Part shown: piece by piece, positions 1 to 6,838 of the stretch
Layout of the letters: each line of letters starts with the position of its first letter
Numbering within the stretch: the first letter of the stretch is position 1
Source: DSNY01 sp040752195
GTDB taxonomy: Bacteria > Pseudomonadota > Gammaproteobacteria > Burkholderiales > Burkholderiaceae_F
Assembly: GCA_040752195.1 (NCBI GenBank)
Contig: JBFMFC010000053.1
Coordinates: 1 to 22,840 of the forward strand
DNA length: 22,840 nt
Direction of reading: 5' to 3'
Notes under the pieces: model-generated
The model's database searches: none
Seen by the model: only the letters and a program-made list of their open reading frames with translations
What the model was told of the DNA's origin: nothing
Translations under genes and position numbers: made by a program

Positions 1-40
1 ACCGGGACTGAACCGTAATCCAACCTTCCTCGAACCTTCT

Positions 41-46
41 AAGGAG
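41..46 (+). promoter_or_regulatory. Ribosome binding site AAGGAG that sets the start of the first gene
   Basis: AAGGAG lies seven bases before ATG at 54. A TTG codon at 48 in the same frame is too close to this site to be used, so the ATG is chosen. Confidence 0.75.
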
Positions 47-53
47 ATTGCAG

Positions 54-440
54 ATGTCGAAGTCGAAAATCCTGGCCGCGCTGTCGCTCGCGGCGTTGTC
101 CTTCGCTGCCCGCGCGGACGGCGGCAGCATGGGTGTGTATGTCTCCGCGAGCGCCGCTGCATCCGGTGCGGGCTTGACGCGTGCGCAGGTGCGAGCCGAG
201 CGCGATGCGGCGCTCGCGCGCGGCGAACTGCACCGATACGGCGAGGCCGGTCCCTCGGCCGAGGTGCAGCCGTCGATGCGCACGCGCGCCGAGGTGCGTG
301 CCGAGCTGCTCGAAGCGATCCGTCTCGGCGTGCACGGAAGCGGCGGCGAAGCGGGGCCGCCGATCGCGACGCCTGCACAGGAGGCGCAGATCGCCGCCGC
401 CGGCCGGGCTGCCGCGAAGCGGCTCGCGGCGATGCAATAG
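54..440 (+). CDS. Small secreted DUF4148-like protein (128 aa)
   Basis: A short exported protein of unknown function. Residues 1-21 form a signal peptide (MSKSK basic start, Ala/Leu core, AxA cleavage motif before Asp22). The mature part has two copies of a similar motif, TRAQVRAERDAAL at about 42-54 and TRAEVRAELLEAI at about 77-89, with a YGEAGP segment between them. This repeat is the hallmark of DUF4148 proteins, which are abundant in Burkholderiales. The C-terminus is Ala-rich and probably helical. No enzyme motif is visible. The gene stands alone and is closed by a strong hairpin 15 bases after its stop. The family name is from memory of the motif; the role is unknown. Confidence 0.75.
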   Translation: MSKSKILAALSLAALSFAARADGGSMGVYVSASAAASGAGLTRAQVRAERDAALARGELHRYGEAGPSAEVQPSMRTRAEVRAELLEAIRLGVHGSGGEAGPPIATPAQEAQIAAAGRAAAKRLAAMQ

Positions 441-455
441 CGCCGCCTGACCGCT

Positions 456-493
456 CGCCGGCACCGGCGCGACGTTTCGCGCCGGTGCCGGCG
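456..493. terminator. Perfect 17-bp-stem hairpin after the DUF4148-like gene
   Basis: Bases 456-472 pair perfectly with 477-493 around the four-base loop CGTT, starting 15 bases after the TAG at 438-440. There is no T-run behind it. It sits between two convergent genes (stop at 440 on plus, stop at 646 on minus), so it may stop transcription from both sides. Confidence 0.7.
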
Positions 494-645
494 TCGCACG
501 GCGGTCAAGAACGCCCGGACGGGGCGTCGGTTCAGCGTTGCCTGCCGTCGCCACCGGACCGGTCGACGCGCCGAACGAGCTCGCCGCGGCGCGCACCCAG
601 TGGCGCCGTGGCATCCGGCCGGCGCGCCGTGCGCGGGTCAGCGTG

Positions 646-834
646 TCATTCGCCAAGCCGGCGCACCGCGCGGCGCATCAGATCGAATTGGCGCTCGACC
701 CGCGAACACAGATCGCACGCTTTCAGATGCAGGTACAGCCGACAGCGGGCCAGCGGCGACAGCGGGTGGTCCATGCGCTCCGAAAGGAGCACGTGCGCCT
801 GCCGGCAGGTGATTCGGGTCAGTCGCTTGATCAT
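646..834 (-). CDS. Putative zinc-finger anti-sigma factor (62 aa)
   Basis: A very small soluble protein that probably binds and restrains the sigma factor encoded just upstream. It has the pattern H36-x3-C40-x2-C43 (HLKACDLC), the core of zinc-binding anti-sigma (ZAS/zf-HC2) domains; C10 or an earlier His could supply the fourth ligand. The rest is basic and helical, and there is no membrane segment, so it would act in the cytoplasm. The start ATG (834-832) overlaps the sigma-factor stop in an ATGA, which implies translational coupling. A longer in-frame start at 873 would overlap the sigma gene by over 40 bases and is not preferred. The partner is inferred from position and motif. Confidence 0.72.
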   Translation of the reverse strand: MIKRLTRITCRQAHVLLSERMDHPLSPLARCRLYLHLKACDLCSRVERQFDLMRRAVRRLGE

Positions 835-1400
835 GCCGCTTGCACCTTCCCGAACCAGTTCGCCTCGAGGCACTCCCGCAGGCGCATGCGCGCGCGGAAC
901 AGCATCACGAAGCAGTTGGTCGACGTGATCGCGAGCTCTTTACAGATCTGATCGGTCTCGAACTCGAGCCATTCGCGCATCATGAAGACGCGGCCGAGAT
1001 TCGCCGGCAGCCGGTCGACGCACAGCTGCAGGATCTCGAAGAACTGCGTGCGCGAAAGCGCGTCCTCCGGGTCGCCCCAGTCGAGCGGCGGATCGACCCG
1101 ATATCCTTCCGGGTGGTACAACTCGTCGAACGTCTCGACCTCGGCGGCTTCGACCTGTGCGTCGACGGAAACCTCACGCGCGGTGCGACGAAAGTGGTCG
1201 ATGATCTTGTGCTTGAGGATGCCGACGACCCAGGTCTTCAGCTGCGACCGGCCGTCGAAGCCGCCCGCGCCTTCGAGCGCGGCGATCAGCGTCTCCGAGA
1301 CGACGTCCTCGGCCCAGGTGTCATTGCGAAGCTGCAGCCGCGCGATCTTCAGCAGCGTGGGGCGCAGCTCGGCGAGCGACTGGCTAACAGCGGCGTCCAT
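831..1400 (-). CDS. ECF-type sigma-70 family RNA polymerase sigma factor (189 aa)
   Basis: An alternative sigma factor that redirects RNA polymerase to a stress or envelope regulon. Region 2 spans about residues 10-75, with AEDVVSETLIAAL at 30-42 and the promoter-melting segment LKTWVVGILKHKIIDHF at 54-70. Region 4 spans about 125-180 (LPANLGRVFMMREWLEFETD, then the DNA-recognition helix around ICKELAITSTNC). The C-terminal signature RECLEANWFG is shared, as I recall, with betaproteobacterial and Neisseria ECF factors paired with small ZAS anti-sigmas. Length is typical. The start is ATG at 1400 with GGAG about six bases upstream. The regulon is not shown by the sequence; no matching promoter pair is obvious nearby. 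Confidence 0.9.
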   Translation of the reverse strand: MDAAVSQSLAELRPTLLKIARLQLRNDTWAEDVVSETLIAALEGAGGFDGRSQLKTWVVGILKHKIIDHFRRTAREVSVDAQVEAAEVETFDELYHPEGYRVDPPLDWGDPEDALSRTQFFEILQLCVDRLPANLGRVFMMREWLEFETDQICKELAITSTNCFVMLFRARMRLRECLEANWFGKVQAA

Positions 1401-1477
1401 TCGTGCTCCGGGTGGATGGGGCGCTCGGATCGACAGGCCCGCGACCCGAGCGCATTCGCGTTCACGACGTGCCCTGC

Positions 1478-2380
1478 CTACTTCTTGTGCCGCAGGCGGC
1501 GGATCAGCGACGAGGTGTCCCACCGTCCGCCGCCCATCGCTTGTACGTCGGCATAGAACTGGTCGACCAGCGCGGTGACCGGCAGCGGCGCGCCGTTGCG
1601 CCGTGCCTCGTCGATGCACAGGCCCAGATCCTTGCGCATCCAGTCGACGGCGAAACCGAAGTCGAACTTGTCGTCGACCATCGTCGTGCCGCGGTTGTCC
1701 ATCTGCCAGCTCTGCGCCGCTCCCTTGCTGATCACCTGCAGCACGAGCTTCATGTCGAGCCCGGCAGCCAGGCCGAAGTTGATCCCTTCCGACAGGCCCT
1801 GGAGCAGACCCCCGATGCAGATCTGGTTGACCATCTTGGCAAGCTGCCCCGATCCGCTCGGTCCGATCAGGGTCACCGCTTTCGCGTAGGCCATCGCGAC
1901 CGGCCGGATGCGCTCGAACGCGGCCGCATCGCCGCCGCACATCACCGTGAGCTGGCCGTTGACCGCGCCGGCCTGGCCGCCGGACACCGGCGCATCGACG
2001 AAGTGAAGGCCGCGTTTGCGGGCCTCGGCGTACAGTTCGCGCGCGATCGCGGCCGACGCGGTCGTGTTGTCGACGAACACCGCGTCCCTGGCCATGCCGG
2101 CGAACGCGCCGTCGGCACCGAGCACGACCGCGCGCAGGTCGTCGTCGTTGCCCACGCAGCAGAACACGACCTGCGCACCGGCCGCGGCTTCGCGCGGCGT
2201 CTTGGCGAAGTTGCCGCCGTACTCCTCGACCCAGCGCTCCGCTTTCTTGCTCGTCCGGTTGAACACGGTCACGTGGTGGCCGGCGCGGGCCAGATGGCCG
2301 GCCATCGGATAGCCCATCACGCCGAGCCCGAGAAAGGCGACCTTGTGCGGGGTGACGGGTTCGTAAGTCTTGTTCGTCAT
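1478..2380 (-). CDS. NAD(P)-dependent beta-hydroxyacid dehydrogenase, 3-hydroxyisobutyrate / tartronate-semialdehyde reductase family (300 aa)
   Basis: A cytoplasmic oxidoreductase interconverting a 3-hydroxyacid and its semialdehyde. The Rossmann motif GLGVMG is at residues 18-23 (VAFLGLGVMGYPMAGHLARA). Substrate motif DAPVSGGQAGA is at 129-139, and the catalytic Lys182 lies in GSGQLAKMVNQ with Asn185 beside it, as the family expects. Length 300 is normal. An AGGAGG box lies about 11 bases before ATG 2380. It is divergent from the phosphodiesterase gene. Family members include 3-hydroxyisobutyrate dehydrogenase, 2-hydroxy-3-oxopropionate reductase and succinic-semialdehyde reductases; the exact substrate cannot be chosen here. 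The oxopropionate reductase option would fit the glyoxylate-linked aminotransferase further right, but the two are 9 kb apart. Confidence 0.9.
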   Translation of the reverse strand: MTNKTYEPVTPHKVAFLGLGVMGYPMAGHLARAGHHVTVFNRTSKKAERWVEEYGGNFAKTPREAAAGAQVVFCCVGNDDDLRAVVLGADGAFAGMARDAVFVDNTTASAAIARELYAEARKRGLHFVDAPVSGGQAGAVNGQLTVMCGGDAAAFERIRPVAMAYAKAVTLIGPSGSGQLAKMVNQICIGGLLQGLSEGINFGLAAGLDMKLVLQVISKGAAQSWQMDNRGTTMVDDKFDFGFAVDWMRKDLGLCIDEARRNGAPLPVTALVDQFYADVQAMGGGRWDTSSLIRRLRHKK

Positions 2381-2425
2381 CGGCTGCGGTTCCTCCTGTG
2401 GGCGGCCATTCTATCGGGCTGCCGC

Positions 2426-2493
2426 GCCCGCGGCCGCGCTCGCGCAAAGGCGGGACGCGTATCGAGGGGTCGCGCCGCGCGCCGGCCGCGGGC
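2426..2493. repeat. 11-bp perfect inverted repeat in divergent intergenic region
   Basis: Bases 2426-2436 and 2483-2493 are perfect reverse complements with a 46-base centre. The repeat lies in the 181-base gap (2381-2561) between the dehydrogenase and the phosphodiesterase. Both promoters must be in this gap, but I cannot identify convincing -35/-10 boxes. In such GC-rich DNA an 11-bp repeat could be chance. Confidence 0.35.
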
Positions 2494-2561
2494 ATCGTCA
2501 TCGGCGCGACATGCCGGTCTCGTAGCGTTCCGCTGTTTCCGTCCGACAGAGGAGAATCACA

Positions 2562-3827
2562 GTGACGATGGTGTTTGGCGGCCGCCTGACGGCGGCGCTG
2601 CTGTTGGCCGTTTTGCCGATGACGATCGACACCGCGCACGCGCAGGTTCGCGCCGGGGAGTCCGCCCGCGGCGGCGCGCGGCCGGCGGTGCCGATCGTGA
2701 TCGCGCATCGTGGCGCGAGCGGTTATCTGCCCGAGCACACGCTCGAGGCGTACGCGCTCGCCATCGAGCTGGGCGCCGACTACATCGAGCCCGATCTGGT
2801 GGCGACCAGAGACGGCGTGCTGATCGCCCGCCACGAGCCGAACCTGATCGCGACGACCGACGTGGCCACGCGGCCCGAGTTCGCTTCGCGCAGGCGCAAG
2901 GCGGTCGTCGACGGCGTCGCGGAGGAGGGTTTCTTCGCGAGCGACTTCACGTTGGCCGAGATCCGGACGCTGCGCGCGGTCCAGCCGCTGGCCGAACGCG
3001 ATCAATCGTTCAACGGCCGGTTCGGGATCCCGACCTTCGCCGAAATCCTCGATCTCGTCCGCCGCAAGTCGGCCGAGCAGGGGCGCGCGATCGGCGTCTA
3101 CCCCGAGACCAAGCATCCGACCTATCACCGCGACCTCGGTCTTCCGCTCGAGGACCGCGTTCTCGATGAACTGACCCGCGCCGGCATGAACCACCGCGGC
3201 GCGCCGGTGTTCATCCAGTCCTTCGAGGTGTCGAACCTGCAGTACCTGCGCACGCGAACGCGCGTGAAGCTCGTCCAGTTGATCGACGGCGACTCGGTCG
3301 CCAACGACGGCACGGTGACGCTGGCGCCGCCCTTCGACAAACCGTACGACTTCGCGGTGCGCGGCGATGCGCGCACATTCAAGGACCTGCTGACCCCCGC
3401 CGGGCTGCGCGAGATCGCGACTTACGCCGACGGCATCGGGCCGTGGAAGCCTTACCTGATCAGCTCCAAGTGCACCGACGCCGACGGCGACGGCCGGTGC
3501 GACGACGTCAACGGCGACGGGCGGGTCGACGAGGCCGACCGCACGCTGCTCGCACCGACCACGGTGGTTGCCGACGCGCACGCCGCCGGGCTGCTGGTGC
3601 ACCCGTTCACGTTCCGCAGCGAGCAGCGCCGGCTGGCGAAGGACTACGCAGGCAATCCGGTCAACGAGTACCTGAAGTTCTACGAGCTGGGCGTCGACGG
3701 GCTGTTCTCCGACTTCACCGACACCGCACGCAGCGCGCGCTTCATGTTCCTGCTGAAGACGCGTCCGGAGCTGGCGCGGTGCCTGACGGGCGAGCGGCGC
3801 GGCCGCGCGTGCGACTTGCTGCGGTAG
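2562..3827 (+). CDS. glpQ: Secreted glycerophosphodiester phosphodiesterase with EF-hand-like insert (421 aa)
   Basis: Hydrolyses glycerophosphodiesters to sn-glycerol-3-phosphate and an alcohol, in the periplasm or outside. A signal peptide covers about 1-27 (AHA before Gln28). The GDPD core starts at IAHRGASGYLPEHT (His49, Arg50); metal ligands Glu76 and Asp78 are in YIEPDL, general acid/base His91 in ARHEPN, and Glu182/Lys184 in PETKHP. Residues 306-326 hold two overlapping calcium-loop patterns, DADGDGRCDDVN and DVNGDGRVDEAD, inserted before VVADAHAAGLLVHPFTFR. The gene is longer than E. coli GlpQ (about 358 aa). The start is GTG 2562, seven bases after GGAG; ATG 2568 is an alternative. 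Downstream the gene converges on the XRE regulator after 27 bases. Confidence 0.93.
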   Translation: MTMVFGGRLTAALLLAVLPMTIDTAHAQVRAGESARGGARPAVPIVIAHRGASGYLPEHTLEAYALAIELGADYIEPDLVATRDGVLIARHEPNLIATTDVATRPEFASRRRKAVVDGVAEEGFFASDFTLAEIRTLRAVQPLAERDQSFNGRFGIPTFAEILDLVRRKSAEQGRAIGVYPETKHPTYHRDLGLPLEDRVLDELTRAGMNHRGAPVFIQSFEVSNLQYLRTRTRVKLVQLIDGDSVANDGTVTLAPPFDKPYDFAVRGDARTFKDLLTPAGLREIATYADGIGPWKPYLISSKCTDADGDGRCDDVNGDGRVDEADRTLLAPTTVVADAHAAGLLVHPFTFRSEQRRLAKDYAGNPVNEYLKFYELGVDGLFSDFTDTARSARFMFLLKTRPELARCLTGERRGRACDLLR

Positions 3828-3854
3828 CCCGTTTTCGCCGGGGCAGCACGCGCT

Positions 3855-4625
3855 TCAGCGCCTGATCCGGTGCGTCGTGACGCCGGTGTGCTCGCGCCGG
3901 CGCACGAGCTCGCGCATGAACTGCGGCTGCCACGGGCGGCACGCGAGCAGCAGGCTCATCGGCGGGCGTTCGGCGGCCGCAAGCTGCGCGTCCTCCGCGT
4001 GCCGATCGGAGAATTCGCGCGCGAGCCGCTTGAGTTTCTCGATCAGCACCGCGCTGGAGGCGGGCGACAGCCGCCCGTTCAGCAGGATCATCAGCTCGTT
4101 GTCACCGGCGAAGTCGGAGTCGAAGAAGTCGTCCGCGGCGCCCTTGAACGCGGTCTGGATCGGGCCGTTGGGAATCCACGCGAAGGTGCGCGCGATCCGC
4201 AGCTTGAAGCGGTTGTTCGGCAGCAGCTCGATGATGCCGATGCGGTCGAGCCGCACCAGCAGGCCGACGAGCTCGGCTTCGGTCAGGTCGTAGGTCGCGA
4301 GGATGTCGTCGAAGGACAGCAGGTTCAGCGCGCAGATCGCGACGAGGAACAGCTTCGGGTCGGCGACGATCTCGCGTTCCTGCGCGACCGTGAGCCGGCT
4401 CACCAGGTGCTCTTCGCGGTTGAAGCCGCGCGTCAGGTCGGTGAACTCGATGCCGGCGGCCGCGCAGATCTGATCGAGCCGCTCGAGCGTGAAATTGCGC
4501 TGCGAGAACATGCGCTTCACGCTCGGTTCGCTGATGCCGATGCGGCGGGCGACCTCCGCGTAGGTCAGCCCGCGCGCCTTCAGCTCGCGCTTGAGCACGT
4601 CGATCACCGCACCGGCCTGCGCCAT
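3855..4625 (-). CDS. XRE-family helix-turn-helix transcriptional regulator (256 aa)
   Basis: A DNA-binding regulator. The N-terminal Cro/C1-type domain covers about residues 6-64, with the HTH in TYAEVARRIGISEPSVKRMF (21-40) followed by the LERLDQICAAAGIEFTDL helix. A second segment at about 80-150 (VADPKLFLVAICALNLLSFDD, then LLVRLDRIGIIELLPNNRFKL) looks like a winged-helix or dimer domain; no ligand is evident. An RBS GGAGG lies nine bases before ATG 4625. The gene is divergent from a membrane-protein gene, and a 17-bp inverted repeat 39 bases upstream of the start could be its operator. The regulator is about twice the size of minimal XRE proteins. Target and signal are unknown. Confidence 0.85.
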   Translation of the reverse strand: MAQAGAVIDVLKRELKARGLTYAEVARRIGISEPSVKRMFSQRNFTLERLDQICAAAGIEFTDLTRGFNREEHLVSRLTVAQEREIVADPKLFLVAICALNLLSFDDILATYDLTEAELVGLLVRLDRIGIIELLPNNRFKLRIARTFAWIPNGPIQTAFKGAADDFFDSDFAGDNELMILLNGRLSPASSAVLIEKLKRLAREFSDRHAEDAQLAAAERPPMSLLLACRPWQPQFMRELVRRREHTGVTTHRIRR

Positions 4626-4663
4626 CGCGAAACGCCTCCGCTCGTCGTGGGTCGTGCCGGCCA

Positions 4664-4680
4664 GTATCGCTTCCCGATAC
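4664..4680. promoter_or_regulatory. 17-bp inverted repeat, candidate operator of the XRE regulator
   Basis: GTATCG-CTTCC-CGATAC has perfect 6-bp arms with a 5-bp spacer and is relatively AT-rich for this DNA. It lies in the 152-base divergent gap (4626-4777), 39 bases upstream of the XRE start and 98 upstream of the membrane protein. Its role is inferred from position and symmetry. Confidence 0.45.
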
Positions 4681-4777
4681 CATCGGCCGCAAGCGGCGCG
4701 ACGCGGCGGCCGCGAGGGTGGCGCCGCCGCGGCGGGGACCGCACGATCACGCCATCCGAAGTCGATGGAGAGCCGAC

Positions 4778-5869
4778 ATGCCGAGGATCGAACGAAGCCA
4801 TCTCGACGAGGCCAGCGCGGCGCGCATCATCACGCGCGAACAGGCCGATCGGCTGTGGGCCTTCCTCGTCGAACGGGCGGCGGCGTCCGCCGCCCGCGAG
4901 CACGGCCCGCGCTTCACGCTCACCAACGTCCTGTACTACCTGGGCGGCATGCTCGCGATCGGCGCGCTGTCGCTGTTCATGACGCTCGGCTGGGAGGGCT
5001 TTGGCGGGTGGGGCGTCTTCTTCATCGCGCTGCTGTACATCGGCGTTGCGCTGCTGCTCGCGCGGCGCTTCGAGCGGCAGGGCCTCGCGATTCCGCTGGG
5101 CATCATGGCCGCGCTCGCCGTCGTGCTGGTGCCGCTCGCGGTGTGGGGTCTGCAGCACGCGCTCGGCTTCTGGGCCGACGCGAGGCAGGCCGAGCACTAT
5201 CGCCAGTACCACTACGTGATCGACTGGCGCTGGGTCACGCTCGAGCTCGCGACACTTCTGGCCGGGGTGCTGATGCTGTATCGCTGGCAGGCGCCGTTCA
5301 TGCTGATGCCGGTGGCGGTGACGCTGTGGTACATGAGCATGGATCTCGCGTTGCTGCTGCTGCCGCCCGACGCGAAGCCGTGGTCCGAGAGCGAGTGGCT
5401 GTTTCGCAAGTGGTTCTCGGTCGCGTTCGGGCTGGTGACGGTGCTGATCGCCTTCTGGGTCGACCTGCGCTCGCGCCACACGAAGGACTACGCGTTCTGG
5501 CTGTACCTGTTCGGGCTGCTGGCGTTCTGGGGCGGGCTCAGCGCGCTCGGCTCCGACCGGCTCGCGGGCAAGCTCGTGTATCTGGCGATCAATCTCGGTC
5601 TCGTCCTGATCGGCGCCGTGCTGGTGCGGCGCGCGTTCACGGTGTTCGGCGCCATCGGCGTGGCGATCGTGCTCGCCGACGTCTCGTGGCGCTACTTCAA
5701 GGACTCGTGGCTGTTCCCGCTCGCGCTGACCGCGATCGGACTCGCGATCATCTACGCCGGCATCTGGTGGAGCCGCAACGAAGCGCGGCTTGCGCGCGGG
5801 CTGCACGCGCGGCTGCCCGCCGACCTGCGCGAGCTGATCGCCAGCCGCCGCGCCAGCCTCGGGCGCTGA
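4778..5869 (+). CDS. Polytopic inner-membrane protein, DUF2157-like (363 aa)
   Basis: Residues 1-45 form a soluble, partly helical head (SHLDEASAARIITREQADRLWAF). About eight to ten hydrophobic segments follow, beginning with VLYYLGGMLAIGALSLFMTL (about 50-69) and running to LTAIGLAIIYAGIWW near residue 333. A soluble tail RLPADLRELIASRRASLGR ends the protein. The cytosolic N-terminal helix pair followed by paired membrane helices recalls DUF2157 proteins, but that assignment is weak. No catalytic motif or transporter signature is visible. The start ATG 4778 has GGAG seven bases upstream; an in-frame start at 4718 has no such site. It may be controlled with the divergent XRE gene. It is convergent with the GGDEF gene, the stops being six bases apart. 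Function unknown. Confidence 0.8.
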   Translation: MPRIERSHLDEASAARIITREQADRLWAFLVERAAASAAREHGPRFTLTNVLYYLGGMLAIGALSLFMTLGWEGFGGWGVFFIALLYIGVALLLARRFERQGLAIPLGIMAALAVVLVPLAVWGLQHALGFWADARQAEHYRQYHYVIDWRWVTLELATLLAGVLMLYRWQAPFMLMPVAVTLWYMSMDLALLLLPPDAKPWSESEWLFRKWFSVAFGLVTVLIAFWVDLRSRHTKDYAFWLYLFGLLAFWGGLSALGSDRLAGKLVYLAINLGLVLIGAVLVRRAFTVFGAIGVAIVLADVSWRYFKDSWLFPLALTAIGLAIIYAGIWWSRNEARLARGLHARLPADLRELIASRRASLGR

Positions 5870-5882
5870 CGCCCGTCAGCGC
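5863..5882. terminator. Hairpin spanning both convergent stop codons
   Basis: GCGCTGAC (5863-5870) pairs perfectly with GTCAGCGC (5875-5882) around loop GCCC. The left arm holds the TGA of the membrane protein (5867-5869); the right arm and loop edge hold the TGA of the minus-strand GGDEF gene (5878-5876). A compact bidirectional terminator is plausible, though no T-run follows. Confidence 0.5.
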
Positions 5883-6769
5883 TCGGCGTCGCCGCCGCCG
5901 GGCTCGATCCAGAACGCCCGGTTCGAGCGCTTGGCGCGGTACATCGCGAGGTTGGCGGCGAGCAGCAGGTCGTCCTCGCTGCCGCCGTCGCGCGGAAACA
6001 GCGCGCCGCCGATGTTGACGCCGACCGCGCCCGAGACGTCGCTGACGCGGAACGGCTGCGCGATGCTTTCGGCCAGCGCCACTGCACGCGGTTCGAGCAG
6101 CGCGGCGCTCGCCACCCCGTCGAGCAACACCGCGAACTCGTCGCCGCCGATGCGCACCGCGAGATCGCCGGCGCGCACCTGCGTCTGGATGCGGCGCGCG
6201 ACCATGCGCAGGATCTCGTCGCCGATGCGATTGCCGTGCTGTTCGTTGAACGGGCGGAAGCGCGCGAGGTTCAGGAACAGCAGCGCGAACGGGCGGTCGG
6301 CCGCGATCGCGCGCTGCATGCGGCGCGACAAGCTGAGGCGGTTGCCGAGGGTCGTCAGCACGTCGCTGTGCGACCGCGGCGGCGCGTCGCCGGGGCGCAT
6401 GCGCGCCGGCGTGGCGTCGCGCACGATCGCGACCGCAAAGCGCTCGCCGCCGAGTTCGATCGTCGCCAGCGCGATCGACACCGGCACCTCGTCGCCCGAC
6501 TTGGCGAGCGCCGGCAGCGACGGGCGTGCGCTCATCGCGGCCGCGTGTCCGCGCTGCATGAACTGCGCCTGCAGGCGCGCGTGCGTTTCGCGGTAACGCT
6601 GCGGCAGCAGCATCTGATGCTCGCGGCCGATCAGTTCGTCGGGCACGTACCCGAAGACGCGCCGCACCGCCGGGTTGGCCAGCACGATCTTGCCGTCCTG
6701 GTCGATGACGATGCAGGCGTCGGGCAGGACTTCGAAGAGGTTGCGCAGGGCGGAGACGGCGTCGTTCAT
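5876..6769 (-). CDS. PAS-GGDEF protein, possibly a degenerate diguanylate cyclase (297 aa)
   Basis: A cytoplasmic sensor-type protein. A PAS domain lies at about residues 8-118 (VLPDACIVIDQDGKIVLANPA; FGYVPDELIGRE), close to photoactive or redox PAS folds, with no visible cofactor Cys. The linker enters a GGDEF domain at about 135-290. The GGDEF signature itself is intact (RIGGDEF, 206-212), and guanine-contact residues Asn175 and Asp184 are kept. However, the segment usually reading DLDxFKxIN reads NLARFRPFN: the metal-binding Asp is Asn167 and the following Asp is Ala169, and ADxAMY is ANLAMY. No I-site RxxD precedes GGDEF by the usual spacing. It may be weakly active or a c-di-GMP/GTP-binding sensor. 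ATG 6769 is chosen because the PAS domain begins just after it; its RBS is weak. Confidence 0.88.
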   Translation of the reverse strand: MNDAVSALRNLFEVLPDACIVIDQDGKIVLANPAVRRVFGYVPDELIGREHQMLLPQRYRETHARLQAQFMQRGHAAAMSARPSLPALAKSGDEVPVSIALATIELGGERFAVAIVRDATPARMRPGDAPPRSHSDVLTTLGNRLSLSRRMQRAIAADRPFALLFLNLARFRPFNEQHGNRIGDEILRMVARRIQTQVRAGDLAVRIGGDEFAVLLDGVASAALLEPRAVALAESIAQPFRVSDVSGAVGVNIGGALFPRDGGSEDDLLLAANLAMYRAKRSNRAFWIEPGGGDAER

Positions 6770-6798
6770 TGCAGCTCGCGGTGATGGCTCGATCCCGG

Positions 6799-6837
6799 CG
6801 GCCCCGGGAGCGGCGCGCCGCACGCGCGCCGGGGCCG
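6799..6837 (-). terminator. Hairpin directly after the CoA-transferase gene
   Basis: CGGCCCCGG (6799-6807) pairs perfectly with CCGGGGCCG (6829-6837), and a palindrome GGCGCGCC (6812-6819) lies in the loop. On the minus strand it starts two bases after the CoA-transferase stop (6841-6839), so it probably ends the TRAP/CoA operon and separates it from the GGDEF gene 70 bases on. No T-run follows. Confidence 0.6.
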
Positions 6838-6838
6838 A

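Noticed and set aside
1403..3169. A 588-codon plus-strand open frame
   Set aside because: It is antisense to the dehydrogenase and out of frame with the phosphodiesterase. Its composition is that of a shadow frame and it has no RBS.
1401..3602. A long minus-strand extension upstream of the sigma factor (open to 3602)
   Set aside because: Only the last 189 codons, from ATG 1400 with an RBS, encode sigma regions. The rest overlaps the dehydrogenase gene in another frame and the phosphodiesterase antisense.
4604..5806. A 400-codon minus-strand open frame opposite the membrane protein
   Set aside because: It is rich in Arg/His/Gln/Glu and antisense to a clear multi-helix membrane protein. It has no domain or RBS.
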